This document shows, one piece after another, positions 21,840 to 32,464 of a stretch of DNA of 64,000 bases. Position numbers and translations under genes: made by a program. The notes under the pieces were generated by a model, which saw nothing but the letters and a program-made list of their open reading frames with translations, was not told where the DNA came from and made no database searches. Each line of letters opens with the position of its first letter. Position 1 is the first letter of the stretch. The stretch spans positions 14,314,743 through 14,378,742 of the forward strand of contig JAYGXS010000009.1 in the NCBI GenBank assembly GCA_036362985.1. The letters run 5' to 3'. Source of the DNA: Ligula intestinalis. Lineage: Eukaryota > Platyhelminthes > Cestoda > Diphyllobothriidea > Diphyllobothriidae.

Positions 21840-22900
21840 ACCTTGAGGTTGGGTAACGCTGGCTAGCCTGAGCGCGCGTTCGCGCTGAGGAATATGTGCA
21901 CGTCGGTCAAGGACAGTTAGCGCCTAACCTAGCAGTGGGCGCGCAGGCAGGCTAAAGGCGCCATGCGTCAGCGATTGGTTTTGGGATGCAAGTGGCTGCA
22001 ACAAGGCCACAGCCTTGCCAAGGTCAGAGTCAATCACAACCGACGGTTCAAACGCCGAGTTTGACTACGTCCACCACGTGCTTCCGCAAACTGACGGCGA
22101 ACGTTGTGACTTGCATGTAGATCAGTTTTAATTGAAAATGAACTTTCGCAGTATCTACAACACTCTCTTTCCCCGCAACTTCCTGTGCTCAATGTCTTAG
22201 TCAGAATCAAGAAAAAAGGAGATGCGATCGGGCGCAGGTGCCTGCGTGGCCGAAACCGCAATATGGCGTGCTACCTTGTCACTCCCTCTCTTCAGCATAT
22301 TATGGGAGCGTATTGCAAATTCCGCTTGCTGTACCCTGACCTGGCACCTCTGTTGGGGAACACAGATCCAAACCGCTGACTGATGCTGATTACGAAGGCA
22401 AGTTACGGGCCAAGAAAGGCTGGCAGGAATAATTATAGGGGCCCCAAAAATCCGGTCTACATGTGATAAAAACTAGTTTGGCATTTTGTCCTGCAAAAAC
22501 GGTGGTTATAGTGTTTTGTGGGGTGGGGAAATAGGATAGGCAGAGAAGGGAATGTTTAGCAGTAAGTGTAAAGTGAAGAAATGTAGCAAGAGTTGCTTCC
22601 CGTGGTCGCTGGGAGCAGGTTGTTCCGCTTGTAAATTAAACGTGTGCGCTGCGCTTCGCGCCACAGACTATACTAGTCTAACTCCAGATCGGTAAGTTGG
22701 ACCACGGGTAAGTTGAAGTAGACGACTTCCTAATCACCATTTAAATTTTTCGGGATATTCAAGAAACCTGCTATTTTATAATCAAGTTTTTCCGCAATAA
22801 GTTAAATGATAATACAGATTGGGAAAATCTGCAGACATAAATCAACAACACTTCTAAATACAGTCGACGAAAAATGCATTTAGCATTCATTAAAGTATAT
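21840..22900. other. No gene recognised
   Basis: Short unrelated open frames only. I see no splice-bounded exon, protein motif or clear repeat. Confidence 0.5.
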
Positions 22901-22919
22901 TCCACTGCGTGTCCTAATT

Positions 22920-23360
22920 TCCCGCCCATCAAACCCGATAAACACCGTTTTCATAGGAAAGCATGCAGGTTGTAGGGATTAATGTGTGGGGCAACATAAA
23001 CTACTGTTGCCACTATTTTTACACGTTCAGCAGCCCGATTTTCAATGTTTTCTTTAAATTCCACCAATAGGAGGACAAGTTTTCATTTTCATAAAATTTC
23101 ACCTACATAAGGTCGAATTTTGGCACTCGTAACTTGCGCAAGAGAAGTCTTTTTGATCGATTTTTACTATATTTCGGCATATTAAAACAAATATAATCTT
23201 CTTTAATTGAATATTTTTTGATCACTTCCGCCCAGTTACACATTAATTTAAGGTAGATAGCCAAGAATTAAATGTTTGCCCACAAAATACGTTAAGTAGT
23301 TGGGCGGGGGGGGGTAGATATCTAGAGGGGCCCTACAAATTAGTTTTGCTGAAAGGCTAT
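22920..23360 (+). repeat. Interspersed repeat, family R3 copy 1
   Basis: AGCAGCCCGATTTTCAATG, AAATTCCACCAATAGG, TTTAATTGAATATTTTTTGATCACTTC, CACATTAATTTAAGG, and GTTGGGCGGGGGG...GATATCTAGAGGGGCCCTACAA recur in the same order at 29340-29640. It is AT-rich with a G-run near the end. No coding content is shared. Confidence 0.6.
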
Positions 23361-24330
23361 GTTACACGTTTTGCATGATTCTCCGGTTAATAAAACTGTA
23401 CTGAGTATAGCTCGACTGCTTATAAACTAGGTAGCAATCAGGAATTTCGTTGGAAATCATATCGTTTTGCTAAAATGAGTGCTTGATAAACACCGCGATC
23501 GGCATAAATATCTGAGCAGAATCCTGAGTTGAAGACTGAAAAAGTCTTCGATCCGCCATGGAAGAATCCGTTCTAATGATAAATGGAGAATATATGTCTA
23601 AGTACTCGAGAGAAGTAATTCACTTTAATGATATCTGAGTAACTGAATGCCATCAGTCTCCAAAGAGTTCGAGACTTTTAGACGAATTATTTACCTCTGA
23701 ATTCATTCTAGGGAAAAATCAACGGTATTACTAGCTGTGACTGAGCACGGATGAAATTACTAAACCGGTTCAGAATTTGTATAAAGATGTTTTGTGAAGA
23801 ATACACTTAACAATCCTGCCTTGCCTGTGTCTTCGAGAACGCAGCTATTACCTTCATTCGTAAATGGGGGAATTTTCTGACCTTGATGTATTTGAGACGG
23901 GCTGGAAAATTTTCGAGCTTGTTTGTTGGAGAAAACCAGCCGAAAACATTGTAGAGTGGCATAAGGCCACTGCACAATCAAACAAGCGATGGATAGGTCT
24001 CAATAAATACACAAAGTAGGGCGTTAGAAGCTGGCCAAAGCTCAACTGATTCTTGATTGTATTCACAAGTCCCACTCGACGGTGTACAGGGAAAAAAGCT
24101 TTCGACTTGCGAGAGGCAATAAAATGGACCTGTCAAGCAGGAACTACTCCCATAGACTGTGGGCAGGTAGCGAGTTAAATTTGGTTGGACGACGGGAACC
24201 AAATGGCTGTTTCAGAACCAATAGGGAGGTAGGTAACAGATGCCAAAACACATTTCCAAGCTTTTAGACACGAGGGGGACAGAGCAGCTCGTTCGCAAAC
24301 ATTAGCGAAATTACCCGCACATAAACCACT
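23360..24330. other. No gene recognised
   Basis: Intergenic or intronic DNA without conserved frames or repeats that I can identify. It lies immediately downstream (minus sense) of the Cys-rich gene. Confidence 0.5.
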
Positions 24331-24332
24331 AA

Positions 24333-24338
24333 TTTATT
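24333..24338 (-). promoter_or_regulatory. AATAAA polyadenylation signal
   Basis: AATAAA on the minus strand begins directly after the TAG stop of the Cys-rich frame. It supports 24339-24632 as a genuine 3'-terminal exon. Confidence 0.6.
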
Positions 24339-24632
24339 CTACTTCTTTTTGCCCTTCTTTCCTTTGCAATTCTTCGGGTTGTTCTTCTGCATTAGGGCCA
24401 ACTTCTCGGGGGTGTAGCGGCGAGCATGCGGGTTGGGAATGTTTTCCTTGAAGTTTCGCGAACTGCAGACAAAGCATTTGTCAAATTCGACCATGGTGCC
24501 GATAAATTCACCTCTGCCACACACCATGCAGAACTGTGTGCCACAGAATTTGCAGCGGAAGGTGGTTCCCACCTCGCCACATACACCCCAGATGCACATA
24601 ATGATGACGATGTTAGCTTCCACACGAGAGCC
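24339..24632 (-). CDS. Small Cys-rich, probably zinc-binding protein (terminal exon)
   Basis: I do not recognise the family. The frame runs from a possible acceptor (CAG at 24635-24633) to TAG at 24341-24339 and has cysteines in paired spacing: MCIWGVCGE, FRCKFCGTQFCMVCG and KCFVC. These could bind two zinc ions in a ribbon or cross-braced fold. The C-terminus is basic (PKNCKGKKGKKK), as in nucleic-acid-binding or ribosome-associated proteins, but no function should be inferred from that. If translation starts at the internal ATG (24599-24597) the protein is about 86 aa. A poly(A) signal follows the stop at once. The open frame also continues upstream of the suggested acceptor, so the exon start is uncertain. 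A candidate upstream exon lies at 26402-26279. Confidence 0.6.
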   Translation of the reverse strand, partial: GSRVEANIVIIMCIWGVCGEVGTTFRCKFCGTQFCMVCGRGEFIGTMVEFDKCFVCSSRNFKENIPNPHARRYTPEKLALMQKNNPKNCKGKKGKKK

Positions 24633-24959
24633 CTGGGCCACGTGACAGGGCGATCGATACCTGTCCGTCGATGTCACCGCGAGGGCCGGTCGCCTAACGG
24701 TCTGGTGACAAGGTTCTAAATATTAATGCCTCAGTGGGGGACGACCATTACAGGGTGCTCTTCGTAAGGAACTTACACACAGTGTCTTTACTAAAAAAAC
24801 TCGTAGTAGTATTGGTTAGTTGTGATAAGAACGATCTCTCCGACGACGCCATCCACCCAGATTGGCCACGTGCTCAAGATGGTAGCAGGGTTGTAGAATG
24901 TGTAGGTCAGGAGTCCTCAGTCATCAATCTGTGTGCGAATTGCGAAGGAAGATATTAGT

Positions 24960-25740
24960 CGTGAGAAGCAGAAGAAGATTCGATCGCCGGGACAACAATT
25001 GGGGTTGGAGTCACACACAGGCCGGAGGCAACCATAAGGCGTCAGATTATGAAACCAAAAACCATAGCCACGATAAGAAACGTCTGGAGTCGTCTATAAG
25101 ATCTGGTGCAGTTGCAGACAAAGCAAATATGTCGGAGAAACTGGCAGACTTCTCAAGATGCGAATTGCTGAACATGTGGCAACAGTGCGGTGAAGTGATG
25201 CCAATTCTCAAGTTGCGGCTCATTCGATGAGACCCGGCCACGCATTCAAATTTTATGAGCTCAAAATTCTCGGAGGAGGTGTTAATCATGTGAGTTGGGA
25301 ATTACTTGAGTCATGATTCACGGGCACCCAGTCCGTAAACAAGTGTACCAACTTGCCCAAACCATATTCGGTGCTGAGGCTCAATTTGAAGAAAGCAAGT
25401 CGCCACTTGAGGAACGCAGATGCCATCGCGTCGTCTTACGCCAACAACGGGGAACCAGAGGATCGAGCAATCATCACGTGCGATTACACCATGTGCGATG
25501 CAACTTCAGCAGGTCACAGTCCGCGCGTCAGCCATCAAGCAATTAACGCACAAGCGGGCATTTATCCTCAAATGGGGAGTCATAACTGTGCACTATCAGT
25601 GACTGTATCCCATAAATGCTAGAACTACTTGTGCATTAATTACCTGTTGTTGTTAATGTCTCTGCGACGCATGTCGAACCATCAGGCGAATAAAGGTGTT
25701 GTCCCAGCGGCCAACTATTCTTCTTCTCGCGTTAGTGCAC
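24960..25740 (+). repeat. Interspersed repeat, family R2 copy 2, with Penelope-like end
   Basis: Same ordered blocks as 9780-10375: ATGTCGGAGAAACTGGCAG (25129), CCATATTCGGTGCTGAG (25363), and CGAACCATCAGGCGAATAA followed by TTGTCCCAGCGG (25676-25710). A further TTCGATCGCCGGGACAA at 24980 is a second copy of the Penelope-type end, so the repeat is bracketed by two such ends. The hammerhead boxes at 25655-25680 are mutated. Confidence 0.6.
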
Positions 25741-26054
25741 ATCATACAAGAACTTGGCCTCCGCCAACTGTTTTGAAACAGCATTCAACCAGAAATTGCA
25801 GCCTTCTACTTCCCATTTGTTCTTCATCCAACAAATCATGTTTCCGACGAGAGTTCGGGAAAGTCGGGAAAGTCCCTACTTTGTGTTTACTAAGTTGCCT
25901 GGCAACGGTGACGCGAATGGCCCACTCCCGGTGGGTCAAAGTGACAATATGATTATCATGTGGGAATACACCTTAATCTCGTGTAAACTGGTGGGCGGGC
26001 ATTCCAAGAAATTTCATTTAAAGGAAAGGTGTCTTTTGAGAAATCAGTCAATTT

Positions 26055-26100
26055 ATTCAGTAAATTTTCGACACTGGCTCCCCAGGTCGTCATCAGACTT
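26055..26100 (-). other. Hammerhead-like core, Penelope-type fragment
   Basis: On the minus strand CTGATGA (26096-26090) is followed by a stem CTGG/CCAG and then GAAA (26069-26066). The third helix region (CGTC in the others) is changed to ATTT, so the motif is probably a decayed ribozyme. Confidence 0.4.
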
Positions 26101-26278
26101 CAGAACAATGTGCAAAGAACTGTTCTGATTGGCTGAAAAAAAGAACTGGACGCGCGTAAACACGCACTTTTTCTATCAATTCAACCGTCCTTTGTAGGCA
26201 GCGCTTGTGATCACTTGGCTACGCCTATTTTAAAATTCTTCTCGCGTAGTAAAAGCTGTTTGAACAACACTGTCCTAC

Positions 26279-26402
26279 CTGAATTGTGCTCTGGAGGAAG
26301 CATCTTCTTGTCGACACAACCACTTGCGACAATTGATGACCCCGACGTGATATGAACAGGCAGCAAAATCCTGGCCACGTGTTTGTTGTTGGCCAGGGAC
26401 AT
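26279..26402 (-). CDS. Candidate first coding exon, protein unknown
   Basis: An ATG in good context (AAAATGT, 26402-26400) opens a frame reading MSLANNKHVARILLPVHITS and ending at CAG|GTAGGA (donor at 26278-26277), in phase 1. The segment looks coding in composition. It is on the same strand as the Cys-rich exon 1.6 kb downstream, but the phases do not join directly through the best acceptor, so an intermediate exon or a different acceptor would be needed. Confidence 0.25.
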
Positions 26403-26834
26403 TTTAGGTGCGGATTTGTGCCATGCCAGCCACCAGCTTAATCTCCCATCTCCAGTCTTCTTGACCCTGGCATGACACCGGGCCCAGGTGGAAGGCGCAA
26501 CTCTCCCATCAGTACAATCTAATTCAGGCGCAGCCTGCAGCAAAGCAGGCCATGGACATAGTCGAAATCGGCTACTCAACCGTCACTTGCGTTGGCATTC
26601 ACCATGTCATAATACTGCTGTGACTTATGATTTTCCCATAGTTAGCCAAGTTCGTGTTAATCCAACTCAAGACGAGCGTATTACAGTACTTATACTACAC
26701 GTTCTAAGCGAGTGGTCATATTTATTACTATTTTGAACCCGCCAGCTTTTCGCTCTCCACTTGCGGTCATGTGGCCATTGCGGACTATAAATACTATGAT
26801 TATAACTGAGCATTTATCATACCAATTCTACGGT

Positions 26835-26915
26835 TACATCTGATGAAGAGTTCTCGACAGACTCCGAAACGTCAGGCAAATGAATTTCTTGCTGCAGCGA
26901 TCGCATCTTCTACTT
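26835..26915 (+). other. Hammerhead-like core, Penelope-type fragment
   Basis: CTGATGA (26840-26846), stem GAGT/ACTC, GAAA (26866-26869), then CGTCAGGCAAATGAA. The stem here differs in sequence from the other copies but pairs, suggesting covariation. The downstream CAGCGATCGCATCTTCTAC matches the family end (CAGCGATCGAGTCTTC). Confidence 0.5.
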
Positions 26916-27149
26916 GTAAGCCAGTTACCGTACCCGAGGGACACGAAAGGGGTTGAACTATCTAGACGAGCAGGCCGGTACGCCAAGCGGATGAAGTAGC
27001 CAACATAACCGTCCAATAGACTAGTGGGTGTTTCATTGTTTTCACGTATTGTATTCATTAGTATATTACTGTTGACTGTTTTTGACGTATTTTTCTTAAC
27101 TATTTTAAAATGCATGGCTTCTAATAGGGGCGCAATAGTCAAACTGCTG

Positions 27150-27600
27150 TGGGATACGATGTGGTCCGGTCAGATAATAGGCGATCTAACGTATCCCAAC
27201 ATGTATAAGCTAGTTGAATAGAATAAGGCGTGGAAGGTCATAGTGTCAGGGAGAATTTACTAAGGTATGAACAAGCGTAGTATTTAAGCAATAGGAGAAG
27301 TGACTTCCAGACGAGTGCAGTCCTGAGTCGCATTCCGGCAAGTCGATCACCGGGTCTGGAGGTTTGCAACCGAACAGCGAGTCGTCGGCTCTGGAAGTGA
27401 ATGAGCGTAAACAAATCGTCCGCATCTCGGGCACTGGTCTAAACTTGAGAAGTGGTTGGCTAGTGAGACTAGACCGCCTTGAGAAAGCCAGACAGGAGTG
27501 ACCTTGAACGGAGGCCTTGACTATGGTGTCTTGCGGACGCGTGGTGGTTACGCCAGACATGACCTAGTCCGCGCGGCGTCCGAGGAAAGCATGACTAAGA
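27150..27600 (+). repeat. Interspersed repeat, family R4 copy 1
   Basis: GATGTGGTCCGGTCAGATAATAG, ACGTATCCCAACATGTAT, AGGGAGAATTTAC, CGATCACCGGGTC and TTGAGAAGTGGTTGGCTAGTGAG recur in order at 39810-40140 in the same orientation. No shared coding frame. The family seems to be about 450 bp long. Confidence 0.7.
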
Positions 27601-27663
27601 AAGGGGGTCGCTACACTGCTAATAATAATAAAACTACATTCAATTGTTCAGTATTCTGGCTTT

Positions 27664-27714
27664 CCGCTTATTTTCTCATTTCTTGTCGCGCAAAAAAAAT
27701 GAGAAAATAAGTGG
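27664..27714. repeat. Near-perfect 18-bp hairpin
   Basis: CCGCTTATTTTCTCATTT (27664-27681) pairs with 27697-27714, with one G-T wobble and a 15-nt loop containing TTGTCGCGC. It is not part of any copy-matched repeat I can see. It could be a small palindromic element or a stem-loop RNA. Confidence 0.7.
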
Positions 27715-27719
27715 AGATT

Positions 27720-28480
27720 CAGGCTACTGAAAATGTGGTTTTATTTCTAAGTCAAAGCCAATAAACCCCTCCCAAAAACAGTAAATAAAAAAATAACAAT
27801 AATCAAAACAAACGATAAGTTCTGATATCTACACAACAAGTTGCACAATCGATAGGAAAAATAAGTACAAACAAATGCAACCTAGCATAATATAATACGA
27901 AAACAATATGTGAAAACAGAGCAACAATTCTCAATAACGTAGCCAATAAACGTGCAACGTCACCATCCAATAGGAAACGTTTTCCGTCCGCCTACTGGTC
28001 TTGGTAGTTCATCGCACACAGGAGTGTGGATGAAGCAGTAAGTGGGACTGCGACGCTGCACAGCGAGTGTCGAGCCGCGTACCCGCGCCCATGGGTGTCA
28101 ACTGATAGAGGAACAGGTGAACAGGCAGCTTCCAGCCCGTGGGGTGAGCGTAGCACCTATGGCTTGTGCTCACACGGAAGCCAACTTGTACAGCATCAAC
28201 CAAAGGCTCTCTTCCTTCCCCCTCCAATTTGCTCCCATCAAAAAACACAACTTTGGATTGGCGCCGTAGCATTGACTGACAGAGTCAAACAGTCCATTAA
28301 TTTGGTTCCCTCAAGTGCACCTGAGTTCACATGGGGCAGGGCCTCCTAGAAGCCACATTCTAAAGGAGCAATTGCGGCCTAACGCTGAGCGCTTAAAAGC
28401 GGCCGAGTTAGTCCGGTAGTTTGCAACTCGCTGTAGTGACACAACCTAGGCACGCTTATCGCAGGGTATTACGTTAATAT
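27720..28480. other. No gene recognised
   Basis: AT-rich to 27950, then GC-richer sequence with overlapping frames on both strands that share no motif. Nothing identified. Confidence 0.45.
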
Positions 28481-28484
28481 GGCT

Positions 28485-28700
28485 AAATCCCAGCATCTGC
28501 GACCTTTAGGCGCGGTACGGTAAGAGAAGACATGGAAGGCCAAAGTTGTCGGAACAGTTTATTTTGTACAGAGTGATGCCTCATGTTCGGGAGGAAAAAC
28601 GTTTTCAATGACAACTGACAGAGCCAACCAGCCTGCAGTTCAGAAAAAGAATGCTTGCTCAAATGTTCCATCCCGCAGCGCTTAAATTTCAACCCTGGTT
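28485..28700 (+). repeat. Interspersed repeat, family R1 copy 3
   Basis: GGTAAGAGAAGACATGGAAGGCC and AACAGTTTATTTTGTACAGAG match the other R1 copies. It is the most diverged of the three. Confidence 0.4.
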
Positions 28701-29179
28701 AGACCACTTTGGGCCAATGAAAACATTCAGAATGTCTGAAGCGCCATTCTGCCTTTCTTGTATTTATTGCTGCTCCTGAACTTTTTAGATTCTTGCAGTT
28801 CAAGTATTCATCGAGAAGAACTGTAATGTTGAATTCTATTTTGAAATATCCCCACCCAGAATTATCGTAATTACGCAAATTATTTTAGCAATTTATGAGT
28901 TTAACGTTGGCGTACTAAGAAAATTTATCATAATATGGAAGCTGGGTATCAATTTTTTCAGTACAAATGTGCAACCCGATTTTCTTGTCCTTCATGAGTA
29001 TATCCTCCCTAGACATTAATTTACGTTGCACGCAGTTTAGGCGGACTTGAAAATAACTGACTTGCTAAAGACTGCCGAGGATGACTGCTTTCAACAAGTT
29101 AGAAAGGAATTATACCACCACCCATAAAAGTCGTTATATCTTTCCCCATTTTTCTTGGCCGGGTCGATTTGGTGTAAAC

Positions 29180-29645
29180 TTTGCTTAGACGGCGCTATAC
29201 CTATCGCCTTTATTATGCAGAATATAATAGAACAAAACGAGGTGCGCACTCCCAAATGCTGCAGAAATAAAACGCGGCATTTGGTAGGATTGTCTTTAGA
29301 CTTCCTATTTGCCTTTACTTATATCAATAAACTACTTTTACCTTTTCAGTAGCCCGACTTTCATTTTTTTTAAAATTCCACAAACGTAATGTCGAAGTTC
29401 CATCAGTAGGCATCAGTTGCTTGAGAATTAGGAATTTGCGTTGATGGAGTTGACTATGTTGAGCTCATTAAAACGATTATAAATGGTTTTAATTAAATAT
29501 TTTTGATCACTTTTAACACCCTTAAATATTAATCTACACTCGTTAACGGAGATTTAAATGTTTAACCACCAGTTCCATAAGGCAGTTGGGCTGGGGGAAA
29601 TGGATATTTGGGTGGCCCTACAAGACTGATTTGCCAGAAATTTAA
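29180..29645 (+). repeat. Interspersed repeat, family R3 copy 2
   Basis: Partner of 22920-23360: AGTAGCCCGACTTTCAT, AAAATTCCACAAACG, TTTTAATTAAATATTTTTGATC, TTAAATATTAATCTACAC, GTTGGGCTGGGGG and GGTGGCCCTACAAG in the same order. It ends about 70 bp before exon 1 of the unidentified plus-strand gene. Confidence 0.6.
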
Positions 29646-29713
29646 AGTTGCCTTATCGATCGCCTCCCGTCTGACATCCTCGGCACTCATTCACGCCCAG
29701 AGCAGGCTAGACC

Positions 29714-32464
29714 ATGCGACGTCTTGGCGTCCTCTCCCACAAACGCAGAGACACTCCTATCGAGGCTTGGCCAGCCACCAGTCACGGCATCAAGAACAGA
29801 ATCAAGAGGTCAATGCGGCAAAGTGCTCGCGCAAGGCCTACCTTGACGCTTTCGCCTCGGTCCGATGCATCAGCCGTCGTACCGGTTCGTAGACTGCCCA
29901 ACATACCACGCCTGCTGAGGGACCTAGAAGGGAGCCCGACGACCTTCAGCCAAACCGAAGAGGAAGAGAAGGTGAAGGCTAATGAGGTTGTCCTGGTGGC
30001 AGAACCACAAAGAGCCCGCTGGTGGCAAGCCTACTCCGGAGGTCAGGCGAAACTCATCAAAATGCTCAACAGTTTGGTCCAGCGAATTCGTTTTTTTCAC
30101 CTTTCTCGTCGACAGAGGAGGGAGCCGCAGCCAATGTCAACAGAAGTGGAGACGCCAGGGTCCAACCTCAGCAACGTTGGTAAGCATTCCCTCTAAATAA
30201 GCCCAAGGTAACAGAAAAACCCCAGGTTTGTTTGGTACGGGACCGGTAGTAATAGGAGGTATGGGTGGGGAGCGTATTAAGGGCGAAGGAAAATAAAAAC
30301 TTACTGAAAAATCAATAAAACTAAAACGGAACTAAGGAATAAAATAGGCTAGATATAAACTAATAAAACTACAGTATGGCTAAGGAATATGCAACATACG
30401 GACATTTTCGAAAGATTGATACTCACTCGCTAATTAGCATTGACTAAGGTTGTAATAGTGATTATCGTGTAGCCTAAATCTCAACTCATTTCAGTCATGA
30501 TAGGATGCCAGCTTTGCAAGGAGCTCCTTTCTGACCGCAAAAATGGCTACTTATGTAGTATGCATTTTATCATTGATTTTGACTACACTTATAAATTCAA
30601 ATATATTTTATGGAATGAGTACACGAAAAGTTGTTGCTTTACTCCTCTGGTGGTAAATTACACCTTTGTTAGATATTTTACATAAAGAAAGAGTAAATTT
30701 TGGTTTTAAAAGAAGCTTCTAAATTGCCGAATAATTTTTAAACCAACTGACTTCTACACTGGTATTCAAAGTTTACACCATATGCGCTGTGTGCATCCTG
30801 CTTAAGGAAAAGTACATTTTCTCCTACGGTTCGAGGAAGAAGTCACATAGTTCTCATAACATTATGCAATAGATATGGATCGTGCTGTATACATTTTAGA
30901 CGGCATTAATAAATTGACAGATACGGTGTATTATGAATGAAGACCTCACAATCGTACTAAAACTCATCAGCATTTAGTGAAGAGTATGCGACTTTTTCCT
31001 CGAACTGTAGGCGAAAACGTACCTTTCATCAAATTGGATGTAGAGAGTACGCAGTTTGTAAACCTTGAATTTGAGTGTAGCAGTTAGCTGGTTTCCAAAT
31101 TATTCGGCAATTTAGAAACTCTTTTAAAACCGAAAGATACCATTTCTTTTAGTATAACATTGAAAGCAGGCGTAGTTTTCTGCCACACGAGTACGAGAAA
31201 TAATTTTTATTACTTTTATTCCATAAAATATATTTTAATTAATAAAGGCAGTCAAAATCAGTGATAAAAATGCATACTACATAAGTAGCCAATTCTTACA
31301 GTATATACTATTTCTTAGCAGTCAAAAAGAAGCTCAATAAGAAGCCGGCATCTTATCGTTTCTAAAATAACTTGAGAATAGACTACAGGATAATTAATAG
31401 TACAACCTAAGCCAATGCCGATTAACGAGTGAGTATCAATTCTTCGAAAATGTCGGCATGTTGTACGAATCCGGAGCCCTACTGTAAATTATAAACTGAA
31501 AACTAAACTAAACTGAAATTAATTAGACTAAATAATAAACTAATAAAGTAAAATCAAACTAAAATGGTTTAATAAACTGCAGCAAAATAAGCATTTAGTT
31601 CTGCCTACGGCGTTGTTTATAAGGAGTCCTTACCACATCGTTTTTTTCCTGCTAGAAGAAACCGCGTTTGAACCACCTGTACGCACAATCACGGGATTAC
31701 TCAGTCTGGATGCTGTTTTGCAAACAATTGACGCGCACATCAACAGAACCCGAAGGGACGTCGTGGTCACATTCATCAGCAATACCTGGACAAGAGCGAA
31801 TATCAGCCTCAATAATACCAGCAGACGCATCAAAGGCTTCCAGTTTCTTCGACATCGCCTGAATAAGCAAAGGAGCCTGCTCGACAGCATAGCCGAAAAA
31901 ACCCTACTCAGAGCGCTGGATGACTCAGACTACGGGAGCGATGGAGAAACCGACTCCTGCCGGTCCGGATCCATCTCTCCGAGTGACATGGAAGGCTGGA
32001 GCAGCTCCCAGTTCGAGACTGAAGACTATCCCAGTACGTGGTCAGGAAAGTCGGGCAGTCAGACGGAGCCAGAAGAGGCCGAAGCAGAGTGCTTTAATCG
32101 CCTTCTGCGAGCTCTGAAACACGAAGACAAGATTCTCTTTGATCCTAGTCTGGTTCTGCCCAAGCCGCCGCCATCATCGCAAGTGGACGAGGATGGTGAG
32201 GAGCAAAGAGAGGTTACAGCTTCCAACTCCAACCTGGACATTTTCTTTTTCGGAGAAAATACCAGCAACGAAGCGCCAGCAACACCTATCACGGTGGATA
32301 CGGAGCGAAAATCTTCTGGCCGAACACGTCCACAGAAGCGAAGTTATTTATCGGTCAAACAGGCTCCTAGGCGCCGCAGGTGCCTTGGAATATTTGGAGT
32401 TTTCATCGTTTGGCGGGTAGGTTGTTGTTGTTGCACACCTTGGGGGTGTTTTCGTGGAACTTGA
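29714..32464 (+). CDS. Unidentified two-exon protein (possibly more exons)
   Basis: Exon A runs from ATG 29714 (context ACCATGC, in-frame TAG just upstream at 29708) to the donor G|GTAAGC at 30179/30180. Exon B starts after a strong acceptor (TTTTTTTCCTGCTAG, ending 31655) at 31656. The codon split is one base plus two bases on the two sides, so the phase matches. Exon A is basic, with an EEEEK patch and RIRFFHLSRRQRRE. Exon B begins with VRTITGLLSLDAVLQTIDAH and an asparagine-rich NTWTRANISLNN, then becomes acidic and serine-rich (DDSDYGSDGETDS, SGSISPSDMEGWSSSQFE) and ends basic (KQAPRRRR). A donor CGG|GTAGGT (exon end 32412, phase 0) precedes the in-frame TGA at 32462. I do not recognise the family. 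The protein may be regulatory and phosphorylated, but that is a guess from composition. Confidence 0.5.
30385..31472. repeat. Large intronic inverted repeat (foldback)
   Basis: About 480 bp from 30385 to 30865 reappears in reverse complement from 31472 back to about 30975, with a roughly 110-bp centre. Matching blocks include GACATTTTCGAA.GATTGATACTCACTCG, GGCTACTTATGTAGTATGCATTTT, AATATATTTTATGGAAT, TTTCTAAATTGCCGAATAATTT and TACGGTTCGAGGAA in mirrored order. It lies wholly inside the intron of the unidentified gene (30180-31655). No transposase is seen. It fits a foldback or hairpin-type non-autonomous element, or an old inverted duplication. Confidence 0.85.
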
